Below are positions 6,164-14,091 of a stretch of DNA of 17,405 nt, piece by piece. The position numbers and the translations under genes were made by a program. Location: the NCBI GenBank assembly GCA_023253415.1, contig JALRGK010000263.1, forward strand, positions 1 through 17,405, read 5' to 3'. The stretch comes from Rhodocyclaceae bacterium (GTDB lineage Bacteria; Pseudomonadota; Gammaproteobacteria; Burkholderiales; Rhodocyclaceae). Numbering within the stretch: position 1 is the first letter of the stretch; each line of letters opens with the position of its first letter. A model generated the notes under the pieces. It was not told where the DNA came from and did not search any database. It was given only the letters and a program-made list of their open reading frames with translations.

Positions 6164-9002
6164 AGACACGCTTCTCGCCTTCGCCATCCACATTAGCAAC
6201 GCAGCGATCACACCAGGTCGGGTGTGCGGGATTTTTACCCACGCTGTCACGCTGATGCCAGCAGCGCTCACACTTCGGCTGCACGCTCGGTGACACTTGA
6301 ATCTCCAGTGCGGCACCATCGACCACATTGGCAGCTGAACTAATGAACACGAACTTGAGGTCATCACCCAGGCTGCGCAATGCGGCAGCATCATCAGCCG
6401 GTGCAACCACCGTCACTTCTGCCTGTAGCGACGAACCGATGCCACCCTCGCTACGTACGGTCTCCATGGCGCGCGCCACTTCGGCTCGGATTCTACGAAT
6501 ACGTGACCATTTGTCGTCGAGCGCCGCCGCATCCGCCAGCGATGGCAGTGGCTGGGCATCACTGAGCATGATCGATATTGGCATTCCGTCATATTTCTGC
6601 GCCAGCAAGGTCCATACTTCTTCCGTCGTAAAGGACAGAATCGGTGCCATGAGTCGCAGCATGGTTTGCGTAATCAGCCACAGCGCGGTTTGCGCCGAAC
6701 GTCGTGCCAATGAATTTGGTGCCGTCGTGTAGAGTCGGTCTTTCAGTACATCAAGGTAGAACGCACCGAGCTCTTCCGAGCAGAAGTTCTGCAACGACTG
6801 AACGATATGGTGGAAGTCATAACGGTCATAATCAGCCTGCACCGTTGCTTGTAGCGTACGCGCCATTTCGATGGCATAGCGATCGATTTCCAGCATCTCG
6901 CTCGCCGGTACGCTATGGGTGGCCGGATTGAAATCATCGGTATTCGCCAGGAGGAAACGCAGCGTGTTGCGGATACGACGGTAGCTCTCCACCACGCGCT
7001 TGAGAATCTCATCCGAGATGGTCAATTCGCCGGAGTAATCGGTATTCGCCACCCACAAACGCAGAATTTCAGCGCCCATTTTGTCGGCCACTTCCTGCGG
7101 ATAGATGACGTTGCCGACAGATTTTGACATCTTCCGTCCTTTGCCATCGACGACAAAGCCGTGTGTCAGCAGCCCCTTGTAGGGCGCCCGGCCATCGAGC
7201 GCACAGCCGGTCAGCAAAGACGACTGGAACCAGCCACGGTGCTGATCCGAGCCTTCAAGATATAAATCAGCCGGGAAGGCGTGTTCATCGGCATGCGAAC
7301 CACGCATCACGTGCCAGTGTGTCGTCCCTGAATCGAACCACACGTCGAGCGTATCCGATAGCTTTCGATAATGCTTGGCCTCGTCCCCCAGCAGCTCGGC
7401 CGGGTCCAGCTGGAACCAGGCTTCAATACCGGATTGTTCAACGCGTTTAGCAACTTCTTCAACCAGTTCCGGTGTTCGAGGATGCAACTCGTTGGTTTCC
7501 TTATTCAGAAAGAACGGAATCGGCACCCCCCAGTTACGCTGGCGCGACACGCACCAGTCCGGGCGATTGCGGATCATGGCTTCAAGACGCGCGCGCCCCC
7601 AGGCCGGGTAGAAATTGGTATCGCCTACAGCCACTTCGGCCAGGTGACGCAAAGTCGGCTGACCGGGCTTGGGCGGGAGATCCATACCGACAAACCACTG
7701 CGTGGTGGCGCGGAAGATGATCGGGGTCTTGTGCCGCCAGCAATGCGGGTAGCTGTGTTGCAGCTTCACTTCGGCCAGCAGGCGACCGTTGTCACGCAGG
7801 CAGGCAAGCACCTTAGGATTGGCATCCCAGACACTGAGCCCGGCCAACGCTTCCGTTGGCAACGGCAGCGTCTTCTGCAGAAAGCGACCATCATCGCCCA
7901 CCGGGTTTTCAACCGGCAGCCCATATTTTTTGCCAATGTTGAAGTCATCCACGCCGTGCGCCGGGGCAGTGTGTACCAGACCCGTACCCGCATCGGTAGT
8001 CACATGTTCGCCACAAATGATAGGCACATCCTTGCTGTAGAACGGATGGCGCAGCAGCACGTGTTCAAGCGCGGCACCGTTACATTTGCCCAACACCTGC
8101 CCTTGCAGGTCGTAACGCGCCAAGGCACTCTCGGCCAGATCAGCACCCAGAATCAGGTTGCCCTTGGCGGTTCCGATCAAGGCATATTCCACTGTCGGAT
8201 GCACGCTGACCGCTTCATTCGCAGGCAGCGTCCACGGGGTCGTCGTCCAAATCACGGCGAAGGCCGGACCGTCCAGATGATCCAGCCCAAAGGCCTTGGC
8301 GACTGTGGCGGCGTGATTCGGGTGTACTTCAAAGGCTACATCAATAGCGGGTGAATGCTTGTCTTCGTACTCCACTTCAGCCTCGGCCAGCGCGGAACGA
8401 CAATCGAGACACCAGTTGACGGGCTTGAGGCCCTGGTAGAGATAGCCATCTTCAAGCATCTTTCCCAGCGCGCGAATCTCGTTGGCTTCGGCACTGAAGT
8501 TCATGGTCAGGTAGGGGTTATCCCAATCGCCCAGCACACCGAGTCGGATAAAGTCCTTTTTCTGACGCGCGACTTGCTCAGCCGCGTAAGTGCGGCATAG
8601 TTTTCGTACTTCGTCAGCCGGCAGATTGCGACCATGCTGTTTTTCGATCTGGTGTTCGATGGGCAGACCGTGGCAATCCCAACCCGGCACGTACTGCGCG
8701 TCAAAACCCGCCAACACTTTCGAACGAACGATGATGTCTTTTAGGATTTTATTAACGGCATGACCAATGTGGATGTCGCCGTTGGCGTAAGGTGGGCCAT
8801 CGTGCAACACGAAGCGCGGACGGCCTTTCGTGTGCGCCCGAATCTGTTGATACAGCCCATTTTTTTGCCATAAGTCTACCCACTGCGGTTCCCGCTTCGG
8901 CAGATCACCGCGCATGGGAAATGGCGTATCAGCCAGGTTCAGCGTGGCACGTGCTGCTTTATTTTCTTCAGTCGGTGCGGTGTTCTTGGATTTTTCGGTC
9001 AT
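6156..9002 (-). CDS. ileS: Isoleucyl-tRNA synthetase
   Basis: Class I aminoacyl-tRNA synthetase that charges tRNA-Ile and edits mischarged valine; cytoplasmic. It has 948 residues, the usual bacterial type 1 length. The HIGH motif is at 78-81 (GDIHIGHAV) and KMSKS at 625-629. The CP1 editing domain shows TTTPWTLPANEA (254-265) and GTGLVHTAPAHG (340-351). The C terminus carries the zinc-binding CERCW...CDRC pairs in the last 40 or so residues, seen in many proteobacterial enzymes. The start at 9002 is 13 bases after the ribF stop; no strong ribosome binding site is visible, so translation may depend on ribF. lspA overlaps its stop. Confidence 0.98.
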   Translation of the reverse strand: MTEKSKNTAPTEENKAARATLNLADTPFPMRGDLPKREPQWVDLWQKNGLYQQIRAHTKGRPRFVLHDGPPYANGDIHIGHAVNKILKDIIVRSKVLAGFDAQYVPGWDCHGLPIEHQIEKQHGRNLPADEVRKLCRTYAAEQVARQKKDFIRLGVLGDWDNPYLTMNFSAEANEIRALGKMLEDGYLYQGLKPVNWCLDCRSALAEAEVEYEDKHSPAIDVAFEVHPNHAATVAKAFGLDHLDGPAFAVIWTTTPWTLPANEAVSVHPTVEYALIGTAKGNLILGADLAESALARYDLQGQVLGKCNGAALEHVLLRHPFYSKDVPIICGEHVTTDAGTGLVHTAPAHGVDDFNIGKKYGLPVENPVGDDGRFLQKTLPLPTEALAGLSVWDANPKVLACLRDNGRLLAEVKLQHSYPHCWRHKTPIIFRATTQWFVGMDLPPKPGQPTLRHLAEVAVGDTNFYPAWGRARLEAMIRNRPDWCVSRQRNWGVPIPFFLNKETNELHPRTPELVEEVAKRVEQSGIEAWFQLDPAELLGDEAKHYRKLSDTLDVWFDSGTTHWHVMRGSHADEHAFPADLYLEGSDQHRGWFQSSLLTGCALDGRAPYKGLLTHGFVVDGKGRKMSKSVGNVIYPQEVADKMGAEILRLWVANTDYSGELTISDEILKRVVESYRRIRNTLRFLLANTDDFNPATHSVPASEMLEIDRYAIEMARTLQATVQADYDRYDFHHIVQSLQNFCSEELGAFYLDVLKDRLYTTAPNSLARRSAQTALWLITQTMLRLMAPILSFTTEEVWTLLAQKYDGMPISIMLSDAQPLPSLADAAALDDKWSRIRRIRAEVARAMETVRSEGGIGSSLQAEVTVVAPADDAAALRSLGDDLKFVFISSAANVVDGAALEIQVSPSVQPKCERCWHQRDSVGKNPAHPTWCDRCVANVDGEGEKRVYA

Positions 9003-9015
9003 GGGATTACGTCAG

Positions 9016-9996
9016 TTACTGAATAGGCTGTAAATCAAAATAGGCACGCGCTTGAATCAGATCGTCACGAATCTGGCGGGTCAAGGCATCGAAATTGGCA
9101 AACGTCATTTCATCACGTAGCTTGGCAAGAAAACGGACATCCAGGTGAGCGCCATAAAGGTCACCGTCGTAGTCAAACAAATGCACTTCAAGAAGCGGTC
9201 GGGGGTCGCCGCCAAGTGTTGGACGGTATCCGAGATTGGCCACACCGGTATAACGCTGCGAGGTGCGAGGTACGGCAAGATCAGTTTGATCCAACATCAC
9301 ATCCACCACAAAAACACCACGCAGCGGCAAAGGGTCGTGCCTAATCTGCACATTGGCCGTAGGCACCCCAATAGTCCGCCCCAGCTGGCGGCCACGAACT
9401 ACGCGTCCGGCCATCGAATAAGAATAGCCCAACAAGGCTTCAGCCCGCTTCAGGTCACCGGCAGCGAGCGCTTCACGAACCTGCGAGCTGGAAATACGAG
9501 ATGCCCCAAGGCATTGGGCATCCAGCGCCGACACTGTAAACCCATGTCGATGCCCCAGTTGTTCTAACAAGGCGAAGTCACCGGATCGGCGGGCACCAAA
9601 ACGAAAGTCATCACCAATCAGCACGTGCCTGGCTTGCATCGCATCAATCAGCACCCGACGCACAAAGCCCTCTGGTGACAATGCGGCAAACTCGGTATTG
9701 AATGGACACACTCGGGTTTCATCAATGCCGGCACCGGCAAGCGCCTCGAGCTTCTCGCGTAGTGTATGCAGCCGCGCAGGCACATTCTTAGCATCACCTT
9801 GCGCGGCCCGGCGGGCAAAAAATTCACGAGGATGCGGGTTAAACGTCAATACACTGGTTTGCAGTCCGCGTACCGCAGCCTCAGCCTGTAGCTGACGCAG
9901 CAACGCCCGATGCCCGAGGTGCATACCATCGAAATTTCCAATGGTCACTGCCGCCGGCGCATTAGCAGGTAAGTTTAATCCGCGTACAACACGCAT
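9016..9996 (-). CDS. ribF: Bifunctional riboflavin kinase / FAD synthetase
   Basis: Converts riboflavin to FMN and then FAD in the cytoplasm. It has 326 residues. The N-terminal FAD synthetase (nucleotidyltransferase) domain has TIGNFDGMHLGH at 18-29, GDDFRFG at 128-134 and the ISSSQVR signature at 168-174. The C-terminal riboflavin kinase domain has the PTAN motif at 212-215 and GVANLGYRPTLGG. The ATG at 9996 has no clear Shine-Dalgarno. A perfect TATAAT at 10030-10035 suggests its own promoter just after amiC. It heads the conserved ribF-ileS-lspA-fkpB-ispH run. Confidence 0.97.
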   Translation of the reverse strand: MRVVRGLNLPANAPAAVTIGNFDGMHLGHRALLRQLQAEAAVRGLQTSVLTFNPHPREFFARRAAQGDAKNVPARLHTLREKLEALAGAGIDETRVCPFNTEFAALSPEGFVRRVLIDAMQARHVLIGDDFRFGARRSGDFALLEQLGHRHGFTVSALDAQCLGASRISSSQVREALAAGDLKRAEALLGYSYSMAGRVVRGRQLGRTIGVPTANVQIRHDPLPLRGVFVVDVMLDQTDLAVPRTSQRYTGVANLGYRPTLGGDPRPLLEVHLFDYDGDLYGAHLDVRFLAKLRDEMTFANFDALTRQIRDDLIQARAYFDLQPIQ

Positions 9997-10029
9997 AAGT
10001 TGGGTGCAAAGTTTTTAAGAAAACCCTGC

Positions 10030-10056
10030 ATTATAAGGCGTAAGCCGCCTTTTCAG
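10030..10056 (-). promoter_or_regulatory. Putative promoter of the ribF-ispH run
   Basis: On the minus strand a perfect TATAAT lies at 10030-10035, about 34 bases before the ribF ATG. The best -35 candidate, CTGAAA at 10051-10056, matches four of six bases but the spacer is only 15 bases and it overlaps the amiC stop. The same bases hold a small hairpin, AAGGCG (10035-10040) with CGCCTT (10046-10051); as an amiC terminator it would be weak because no T-run follows on the minus strand. Confidence 0.4.
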
Positions 10057-11402
10057 CCGCTTCGGGAGCCGGTAAACGAGGGATTTCGAGCGAGATACTG
10101 ACGAATACCCCGCATGATGGCTTCCGCCAACTTATCCTGATATTCCTCGTCATTCAGTCGCTTTTCTTCTTCGGGATTGGAAATAAATGCGGTTTCAATC
10201 AACACGGATGGAATATCCGGTGCTTTCAGAACAGCAAACCCGGCCTGCTCGACAGAAGCCTTATGCAGAGCATTGACACTGCCTAGATTAGACAGCACCG
10301 ACTTACCCAACTTCATACTGTCATTTTGCGTGGCAGTTTGCGTCAGATCCATGAGTGTTCGCGCAAGATGTGGGTCAGATACCGTAAAATTGACCCCCCC
10401 CACCTTATCGGCGTCATTCTCTTTCTGCGCCAGGTAGCGTGCCGCGGCGCTGGACGCGCCCTTTTCCGACAAAACAAAGACGGAAGAGCCCCGAGCTTCC
10501 GGCTTGATCCAGGCATCAGCATGAATCGAGACAAATAGATCCGCCTGGGCTTTTCGTGCTTTCTGCACACGGGTTTGCAGGGGTACAAAGAAGTCGCCAT
10601 CACGCGTTAATGCTGCCCGCATTGATGGATCTGCCTCGATCCGCTGACGAAGACGCCGCGCAATCGACAAAGTGACGTTCTTTTCCATAGAGCCACGGGC
10701 ACCAATCGCACCGGGATCTTCGCCACCGTGACCGGGGTCCAGCATGATGGTCACCATCTTGCCCACCTTCTTACCCGATCTAACCGGCTCATCAACACGT
10801 TTTTCTGCAAGCCTTGGCGGTTCGGGCTCACTGACCGCGGGCCGTTCAGGCTTATCCTGCAAGGGCTTGGCTTCCGGCCGTGCACTTTCAGTCGGCACCG
10901 GCGGTTTAACGGTAGGCGTTTGCTTGCCCGTCACCAGCTGCATCAACGGGTCTTGAGGCACCAGAGGATAGATATCCATCACCAATCGGCCCTGGTAATC
11001 ACCCACCGGAGCCAAATTGAACACTTGCGGTGCTACTTCGCCCTTGAGATCCATCACCAGACGCACAACACCCGGTTTGTAATTGGCGGCACGTAACTGT
11101 TTGATATACGGATCATTCGAGCCGACTTTATCACCCAGACTTTTGAGCACACCATTGAGCTCGATACCCTCGATATCAACAACAAGGCGCTCCGGGTTTT
11201 TGACCATGGATTGCGTAAACTTGACCTGACCTTTGTGTTCAATGGTGACCCGGGTGTAGTCTTCGGCGGGCCAAACACGAACGGCCACAATAGAAGATCC
11301 AGTAGCCGCCAGGGCTGCAACCGGCGTCACCGACAACAGCCACAATGACCCCGCACCTTTCAGGAGTTGGCGCCGATGGAGATCTGCCAACCGTTTAGTC
11401 AC
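10053..11402 (-). CDS. amiC: N-acetylmuramoyl-L-alanine amidase, AmiC type, Tat-exported
   Basis: Periplasmic zinc amidase that cuts the septal peptidoglycan peptide-glycan bond during daughter-cell separation. From a GTG at 11402 it has 449 residues. A Tat signal is present (HRRQLLKG, Arg10-Arg11, then a hydrophobic stretch ending VAALAA). An AMIN septal-targeting domain spans about 35-145, a Pro/Glu-rich linker about 160-210, and the Amidase_3 domain about 216-440 with zinc ligands His225 (DPGHGG), Glu240 and His294 (SIHAD) and catalytic Glu402 (LIETAFISN). The frame extends to a GTG at 11423, but the GTG at 11402 has GGAG eight bases upstream and overlaps the tsaE stop (GTGA), so I prefer it. 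The symbol could equally be amiB-like; substrate role is from family knowledge. Confidence 0.93.
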   Translation of the reverse strand: MTKRLADLHRRQLLKGAGSLWLLSVTPVAALAATGSSIVAVRVWPAEDYTRVTIEHKGQVKFTQSMVKNPERLVVDIEGIELNGVLKSLGDKVGSNDPYIKQLRAANYKPGVVRLVMDLKGEVAPQVFNLAPVGDYQGRLVMDIYPLVPQDPLMQLVTGKQTPTVKPPVPTESARPEAKPLQDKPERPAVSEPEPPRLAEKRVDEPVRSGKKVGKMVTIMLDPGHGGEDPGAIGARGSMEKNVTLSIARRLRQRIEADPSMRAALTRDGDFFVPLQTRVQKARKAQADLFVSIHADAWIKPEARGSSVFVLSEKGASSAAARYLAQKENDADKVGGVNFTVSDPHLARTLMDLTQTATQNDSMKLGKSVLSNLGSVNALHKASVEQAGFAVLKAPDIPSVLIETAFISNPEEEKRLNDEEYQDKLAEAIMRGIRQYLARNPSFTGSRSG

Positions 11403-11869
11403 GCCATCTGCTCCAGGCAGCACCGCCCTTGTGGCGATCGCGCTTCAATATCCACCATCCGGCCACCACGGTCTGTTGCCGTCAACGTTACAACCCAATC
11501 CGGCAATGGCAAATACCCCGTTGCGCAATCCGGCCATTCGACAAAACACACGCCGGGCACGCTGAAATAGTCATCAAACCCCGCTTCGGTAAAAGCCGCG
11601 GGAGTTTCCAGCCGATATAGGTCAAAGTGGTTCAACGATCTATCTGACAGACTGTAGGTCTCAAGCAACGGGTAGGTCGGGCTTTTCACCCGGCCGGTAT
11701 AACCGAGTGCACGCAAAACACCACGAACCAGCGTCGTTTTGCCAGCCCCCAGATCGCCCACCAGATTGACATGAAAACAGGCCGAAGATGACGGCAATGC
11801 CCGGGCAATCAACTTGCCCAGACCCTCTGTTGCCTGCTCATCTACCAGCTCAAAACGTAAAACGGACAT
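11399..11869 (-). CDS. tsaE: tRNA threonylcarbamoyladenosine biosynthesis ATPase TsaE
   Basis: Small P-loop ATPase that works with TsaB and TsaD to form the t6A37 modification of ANN-decoding tRNAs. It has 156 residues. Walker A is GDLGAGKTT at 38-46; the conserved SPTY block follows at 63-66, FDLYRL at 82-87 and the VEWPD block at 110-114. The ATG at 11869 has AGGGG a few bases upstream. It overlaps amiC by four bases, the common tsaE-amidase pairing. The next gene upstream on the same strand is the DUF2798 gene, 67 bases away. Confidence 0.95.
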   Translation of the reverse strand: MSVLRFELVDEQATEGLGKLIARALPSSSACFHVNLVGDLGAGKTTLVRGVLRALGYTGRVKSPTYPLLETYSLSDRSLNHFDLYRLETPAAFTEAGFDDYFSVPGVCFVEWPDCATGYLPLPDWVVTLTATDRGGRMVDIEARSPQGRCCLEQMA

Positions 11870-11936
11870 CGAAACCCCTGCAAAGTTTCGCTATGGTGCC
11901 CGAGCAGAGGGCCGATGGCTAGTAGTTACGTCAAAT

Positions 11937-12170
11937 TCAGGGCGTCTCTACCCAACGTGCTGCAAAACGTCGAGCCAATGGCGCCAGATAATAGATCACC
12001 GGCACCGCAATTACATAGGCAATCGCGTAAGCACGCATCCAGCTCGCAAAGAAGCCCTCAACCCACCCCAGGTTAATGAGGGTGATAAAGAAAGTCATCA
12101 CAAAGACCATCTTCGCCCCCATCACGAGCGAAAACACCAGATGGAAATACTTACGATGCAACTTGGGCAT
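11937..12170 (-). CDS. DUF2798-type small membrane protein
   Basis: A 77-residue protein with two predicted membrane helices: one around FHLVFSLVMGAKMVFVMTFFITLINLG (shown here only by its ends FHLVF and ITLINLG) and one around YAIAYVIAVPVIYYLAP, ending in the basic LARRFAARWVE. Length, the K-x-F-H-x-V-F start, the mid-helix Met-rich segment and the P-x-x-R-R close fit my memory of DUF2798, whose function is unknown. The frame goes up to a TTG at 12182, but the ATG at 12170 is the more normal start; no strong ribosome binding site is seen. It lies downstream of the TsoY-like gene on the same strand. Confidence 0.7.
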   Translation of the reverse strand: MPKLHRKYFHLVFSLVMGAKMVFVMTFFITLINLGWVEGFFASWMRAYAIAYVIAVPVIYYLAPLARRFAARWVETP

Positions 12171-12194
12171 ACACAGACTCAAAGACTCGAACGA

Positions 12195-12326
12195 TTAGAA
12201 ATAAACGCGACAGCAACCAGGGCATGTCGTTGTGGCACCGAAAAACTGGTTCACCACAGCCAATAAGCCAAAAAAGATGAGCGCCCATATTAATGGACGC
12301 CGAAACCAATGGCGGATATGAACCAC
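12195..12326 (-). CDS. Possible tiny membrane peptide ending in a CxxCC motif
   Basis: An open frame of about 43 codons (GTG at 12326, or 52 codons from a GTG at 12353 overlapping the end of the TsoY-like gene). It fills most of the gap between the TsoY-like and DUF2798 genes. The peptide has a basic start (RHWFRRP), a single hydrophobic helix (LIWALIFFGLLAVVNQFFG) and the tail TTTCPGCCRVYF. This looks protein-like, but there is no ATG and no visible ribosome binding site, and I do not recognise a family. It may be spurious. Confidence 0.3.
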   Translation of the reverse strand: MVHIRHWFRRPLIWALIFFGLLAVVNQFFGATTTCPGCCRVYF

Positions 12327-12333
12327 AAAAAGT

Positions 12334-13497
12334 TTACGCGTTGGGCATGGCACGACGCAGCAACCGGAAAAACAGCCCGAACGTGGCAATCTGGAGCACC
12401 AGCAACACAATCAACGGTAACCACATCGTTGTTGTATCCACCACTTCGAGCGGCTGTAATGCTCGAAAAACGACAAACATGCCAAGCACAAACAACCCGA
12501 CGCCAGGACAAATCAAGGAAAAACTCGCGGCCTGGGGTTGCTCTGTCACCAGATAATGCCAACCATGATTACGGTTCATGACGGCACGCCCCAACAGGTA
12601 GAAGAACACTTGAACCGACAGAAAAATCAGTAATACAGCGGCTGGCAGCACATCCCCTACCGGAGCACCCCATACGTGCTGGGCACTCATTAGCAAGCGA
12701 AACGAGGCAATACCCAGAATGGTGGAAATAGGAATCGCCATCCAGAGCGTACCGGAAGCGGCCGGTTTAACGCCATCCCGCATCATCTGTGGAAACTGCA
12801 CCACAAAATGAGCCGATGCAATAAACAGTGCAAAGACCATCAGGATCACCGCACCGGTAAATCCAATGCCAGCAGTCACTTTATGGTGGCTCATTGCCGC
12901 CGATGCTGAAAAGCCAACACTCAGCATGGCGAATGTAAACGCCGGAAACATGCCGGCTAGACCACTACCCGCATTATCGGTCTGAACCTGATACAACTCG
13001 GATAGGTGATCCATCCACAGCAGCACAGCATCAACGGCAATCAGAAAAAATGCGAGCAAGGCACCAGGAAACAGCATCTCCCTCAGATTCCATAACCCCG
13101 GTACAAATACCAGACCGACAATAAAGAGCACGTTCACCAGCATCGCCAGCACCAGTGGACGCACCATCCATTGCAATCCCATATGGGATTGCCAGAAAGC
13201 GGTAAATCTCGGTGACCGCTTAAAGGCTGCCAATCCTTTCAACATCCAGACTACCAGCCAGATATGCAGCAATGCCATCATGCCGATACCAGCCTGCAGC
13301 GCACGAACAACGAACCAACCCACATCACTGGACAGTGCGTGCGCCTGAAGCGATTCGAATGTGGGCACCGGCTGTCCGGGGTGCGCGGTCATGAACAGAA
13401 GCCAGATAAACAGACTCACCGTCAGCCCACCTGCCCCGAGTGTAGCCAACCCATGCAATGGGACAAATGCTGTTTCTGCCGTTTTAGTTCGCTTCAT
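12334..13497 (-). CDS. TsoY-like multi-pass inner-membrane protein
   Basis: A 387-residue hydrophobic protein with about ten predicted membrane segments and no soluble domain. Blocks such as TLGAGGLTVSLFIWLLFMT, HPGQPVPTF near the N terminus, FVPGLWNLRE, SASAAMSHHK and SLICPGVGLFVLGMF resemble my memory of the TsoY family, which includes selenoprotein members in some bacteria; the biochemical role is not established. The only cysteine-containing conserved block I note is ICPGVG; there is no in-frame UGA here. The frame extends to a GTG at 13530, but GGAGGTGA at 13505-13512 lies seven bases before the ATG at 13497, which decides the start. A good promoter is at 13580-13608. Family name from memory, so moderate confidence; the gene itself is secure. 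Confidence 0.7.
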   Translation of the reverse strand: MKRTKTAETAFVPLHGLATLGAGGLTVSLFIWLLFMTAHPGQPVPTFESLQAHALSSDVGWFVVRALQAGIGMMALLHIWLVVWMLKGLAAFKRSPRFTAFWQSHMGLQWMVRPLVLAMLVNVLFIVGLVFVPGLWNLREMLFPGALLAFFLIAVDAVLLWMDHLSELYQVQTDNAGSGLAGMFPAFTFAMLSVGFSASAAMSHHKVTAGIGFTGAVILMVFALFIASAHFVVQFPQMMRDGVKPAASGTLWMAIPISTILGIASFRLLMSAQHVWGAPVGDVLPAAVLLIFLSVQVFFYLLGRAVMNRNHGWHYLVTEQPQAASFSLICPGVGLFVLGMFVVFRALQPLEVVDTTTMWLPLIVLLVLQIATFGLFFRLLRRAMPNA

Positions 13498-13504
13498 GCT
13501 AGAT

Positions 13505-13512
13505 TCACCTCC
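13505..13512 (-). promoter_or_regulatory. Strong ribosome binding site of the TsoY-like gene
   Basis: GGAGGTGA on the minus strand is nearly the full complement of the 16S rRNA 3' end and lies seven bases before the ATG at 13497. It rules in that ATG over the upstream GTG (13530) and ATG (13518). Confidence 0.85.
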
Positions 13513-13579
13513 GGCCATATGGACGACCACATCAACACACGTGGCTGCTATCTGAGCGCCTCGTTATCGCTCTCAATAT

Positions 13580-13608
13580 ATTATATACAGATATATATCG
13601 TAGACCAA
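13580..13608 (-). promoter_or_regulatory. Sigma70-type promoter of the TsoY-like gene
   Basis: On the minus strand TTGGTC (13603-13608) and a perfect TATAAT (13580-13585) are separated by exactly 17 bases, giving a start near 13573 and a leader of about 76 bases. The surrounding AT-rich stretch (13575-13598) probably also serves the divergent wbuC-queG transcript, where only -10-like TATATT (13577-13582) is visible without a matching -35. Confidence 0.6.
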
Positions 13609-13616
13609 CTTTCTTT

Positions 13617-14090
13617 ATGACCACGCAAAAAATCGACCTCGCCCTTTTAAGGGACACGGCCAATGAAGCACGCCAGTCTCCTCGCCGCCGTAAAAATGCG
13701 AACTTCCACCCAGACGATGCTTTTCCGGCACACCGCCTGATTAATGCCATGCAACCAGGTTCTTATGTGCGCCCGCACCGCCATCTGGATAAGAGCAAGG
13801 ACGAAACAATCATCGCGCTGCAGGGTCGTTTTGGCTATTTAAGTTTTGACACGCATGGCAACATCATCGAAGCCATCGAGCTTAAACCCGGTGGAGAGAT
13901 ACTGGGCGTCGATATTCCGCATGGCACGACCCATACCATTCTGGCTCTGGAGCCAGATAGCGTCTTCTTCGAAGCCAAGGCCGGCCCGTTCATTCCCCTG
14001 GCAGCCGATGAAATTGCAGCCTGGTCACCTCAGGAGGGCTCAGAGGAAGCTACGGCACTGTGGCATAGCTGGCGTGCGCGATTTGCCTGA
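13617..14090 (+). CDS. WbuC family cupin-fold metalloprotein
   Basis: A 157-residue protein with a single cupin barrel. Family blocks are clear: RRKNANFHPD near 24-33, HRLINAMQPGSYVRPHRH at 39-56, ETIIALQGRFGYLSFD at 63-78, DIPHGTTHTI at 99-108 and FFEAKAGPFIPL at 117-128. Likely metal ligands are His54, His56, Glu63 and His106. WbuC proteins were first seen in O-antigen clusters and their reaction is unknown; no polysaccharide genes are near here. The ATG at 13617 has no visible Shine-Dalgarno and a short leader. queG starts two bases after its stop, so the two are probably co-transcribed. Confidence 0.85.
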   Translation: MTTQKIDLALLRDTANEARQSPRRRKNANFHPDDAFPAHRLINAMQPGSYVRPHRHLDKSKDETIIALQGRFGYLSFDTHGNIIEAIELKPGGEILGVDIPHGTTHTILALEPDSVFFEAKAGPFIPLAADEIAAWSPQEGSEEATALWHSWRARFA

Positions 14091-14091
14091 A

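Noticed and set aside
6164..6406. N-terminal extension of the lspA frame
   Set aside because: It reads ileS in the wrong frame and is Ser/Met/Trp-rich; the ATG at 6163 gives the normal LspA N terminus.
7371..8354. Plus-strand frame of 327 codons opposite ileS
   Set aside because: Antisense to conserved ileS codons, with no domain-like pattern or ribosome binding site.
10035..10051. Hairpin after amiC as an intrinsic terminator
   Set aside because: The stem is only six pairs and no T-run follows on the minus strand; it overlaps the TATAAT proposed for ribF, so I mention it there only.
11906..11934. TTGACG before tsaE as a -35 box
   Set aside because: No -10-like hexamer lies at the required spacing, so I do not call a tsaE promoter.
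13846..14091. N-terminal extension of the queG frame
   Set aside because: It is an alternate-frame reading of the WbuC gene; the ATG at 14092 gives a standard QueG length.
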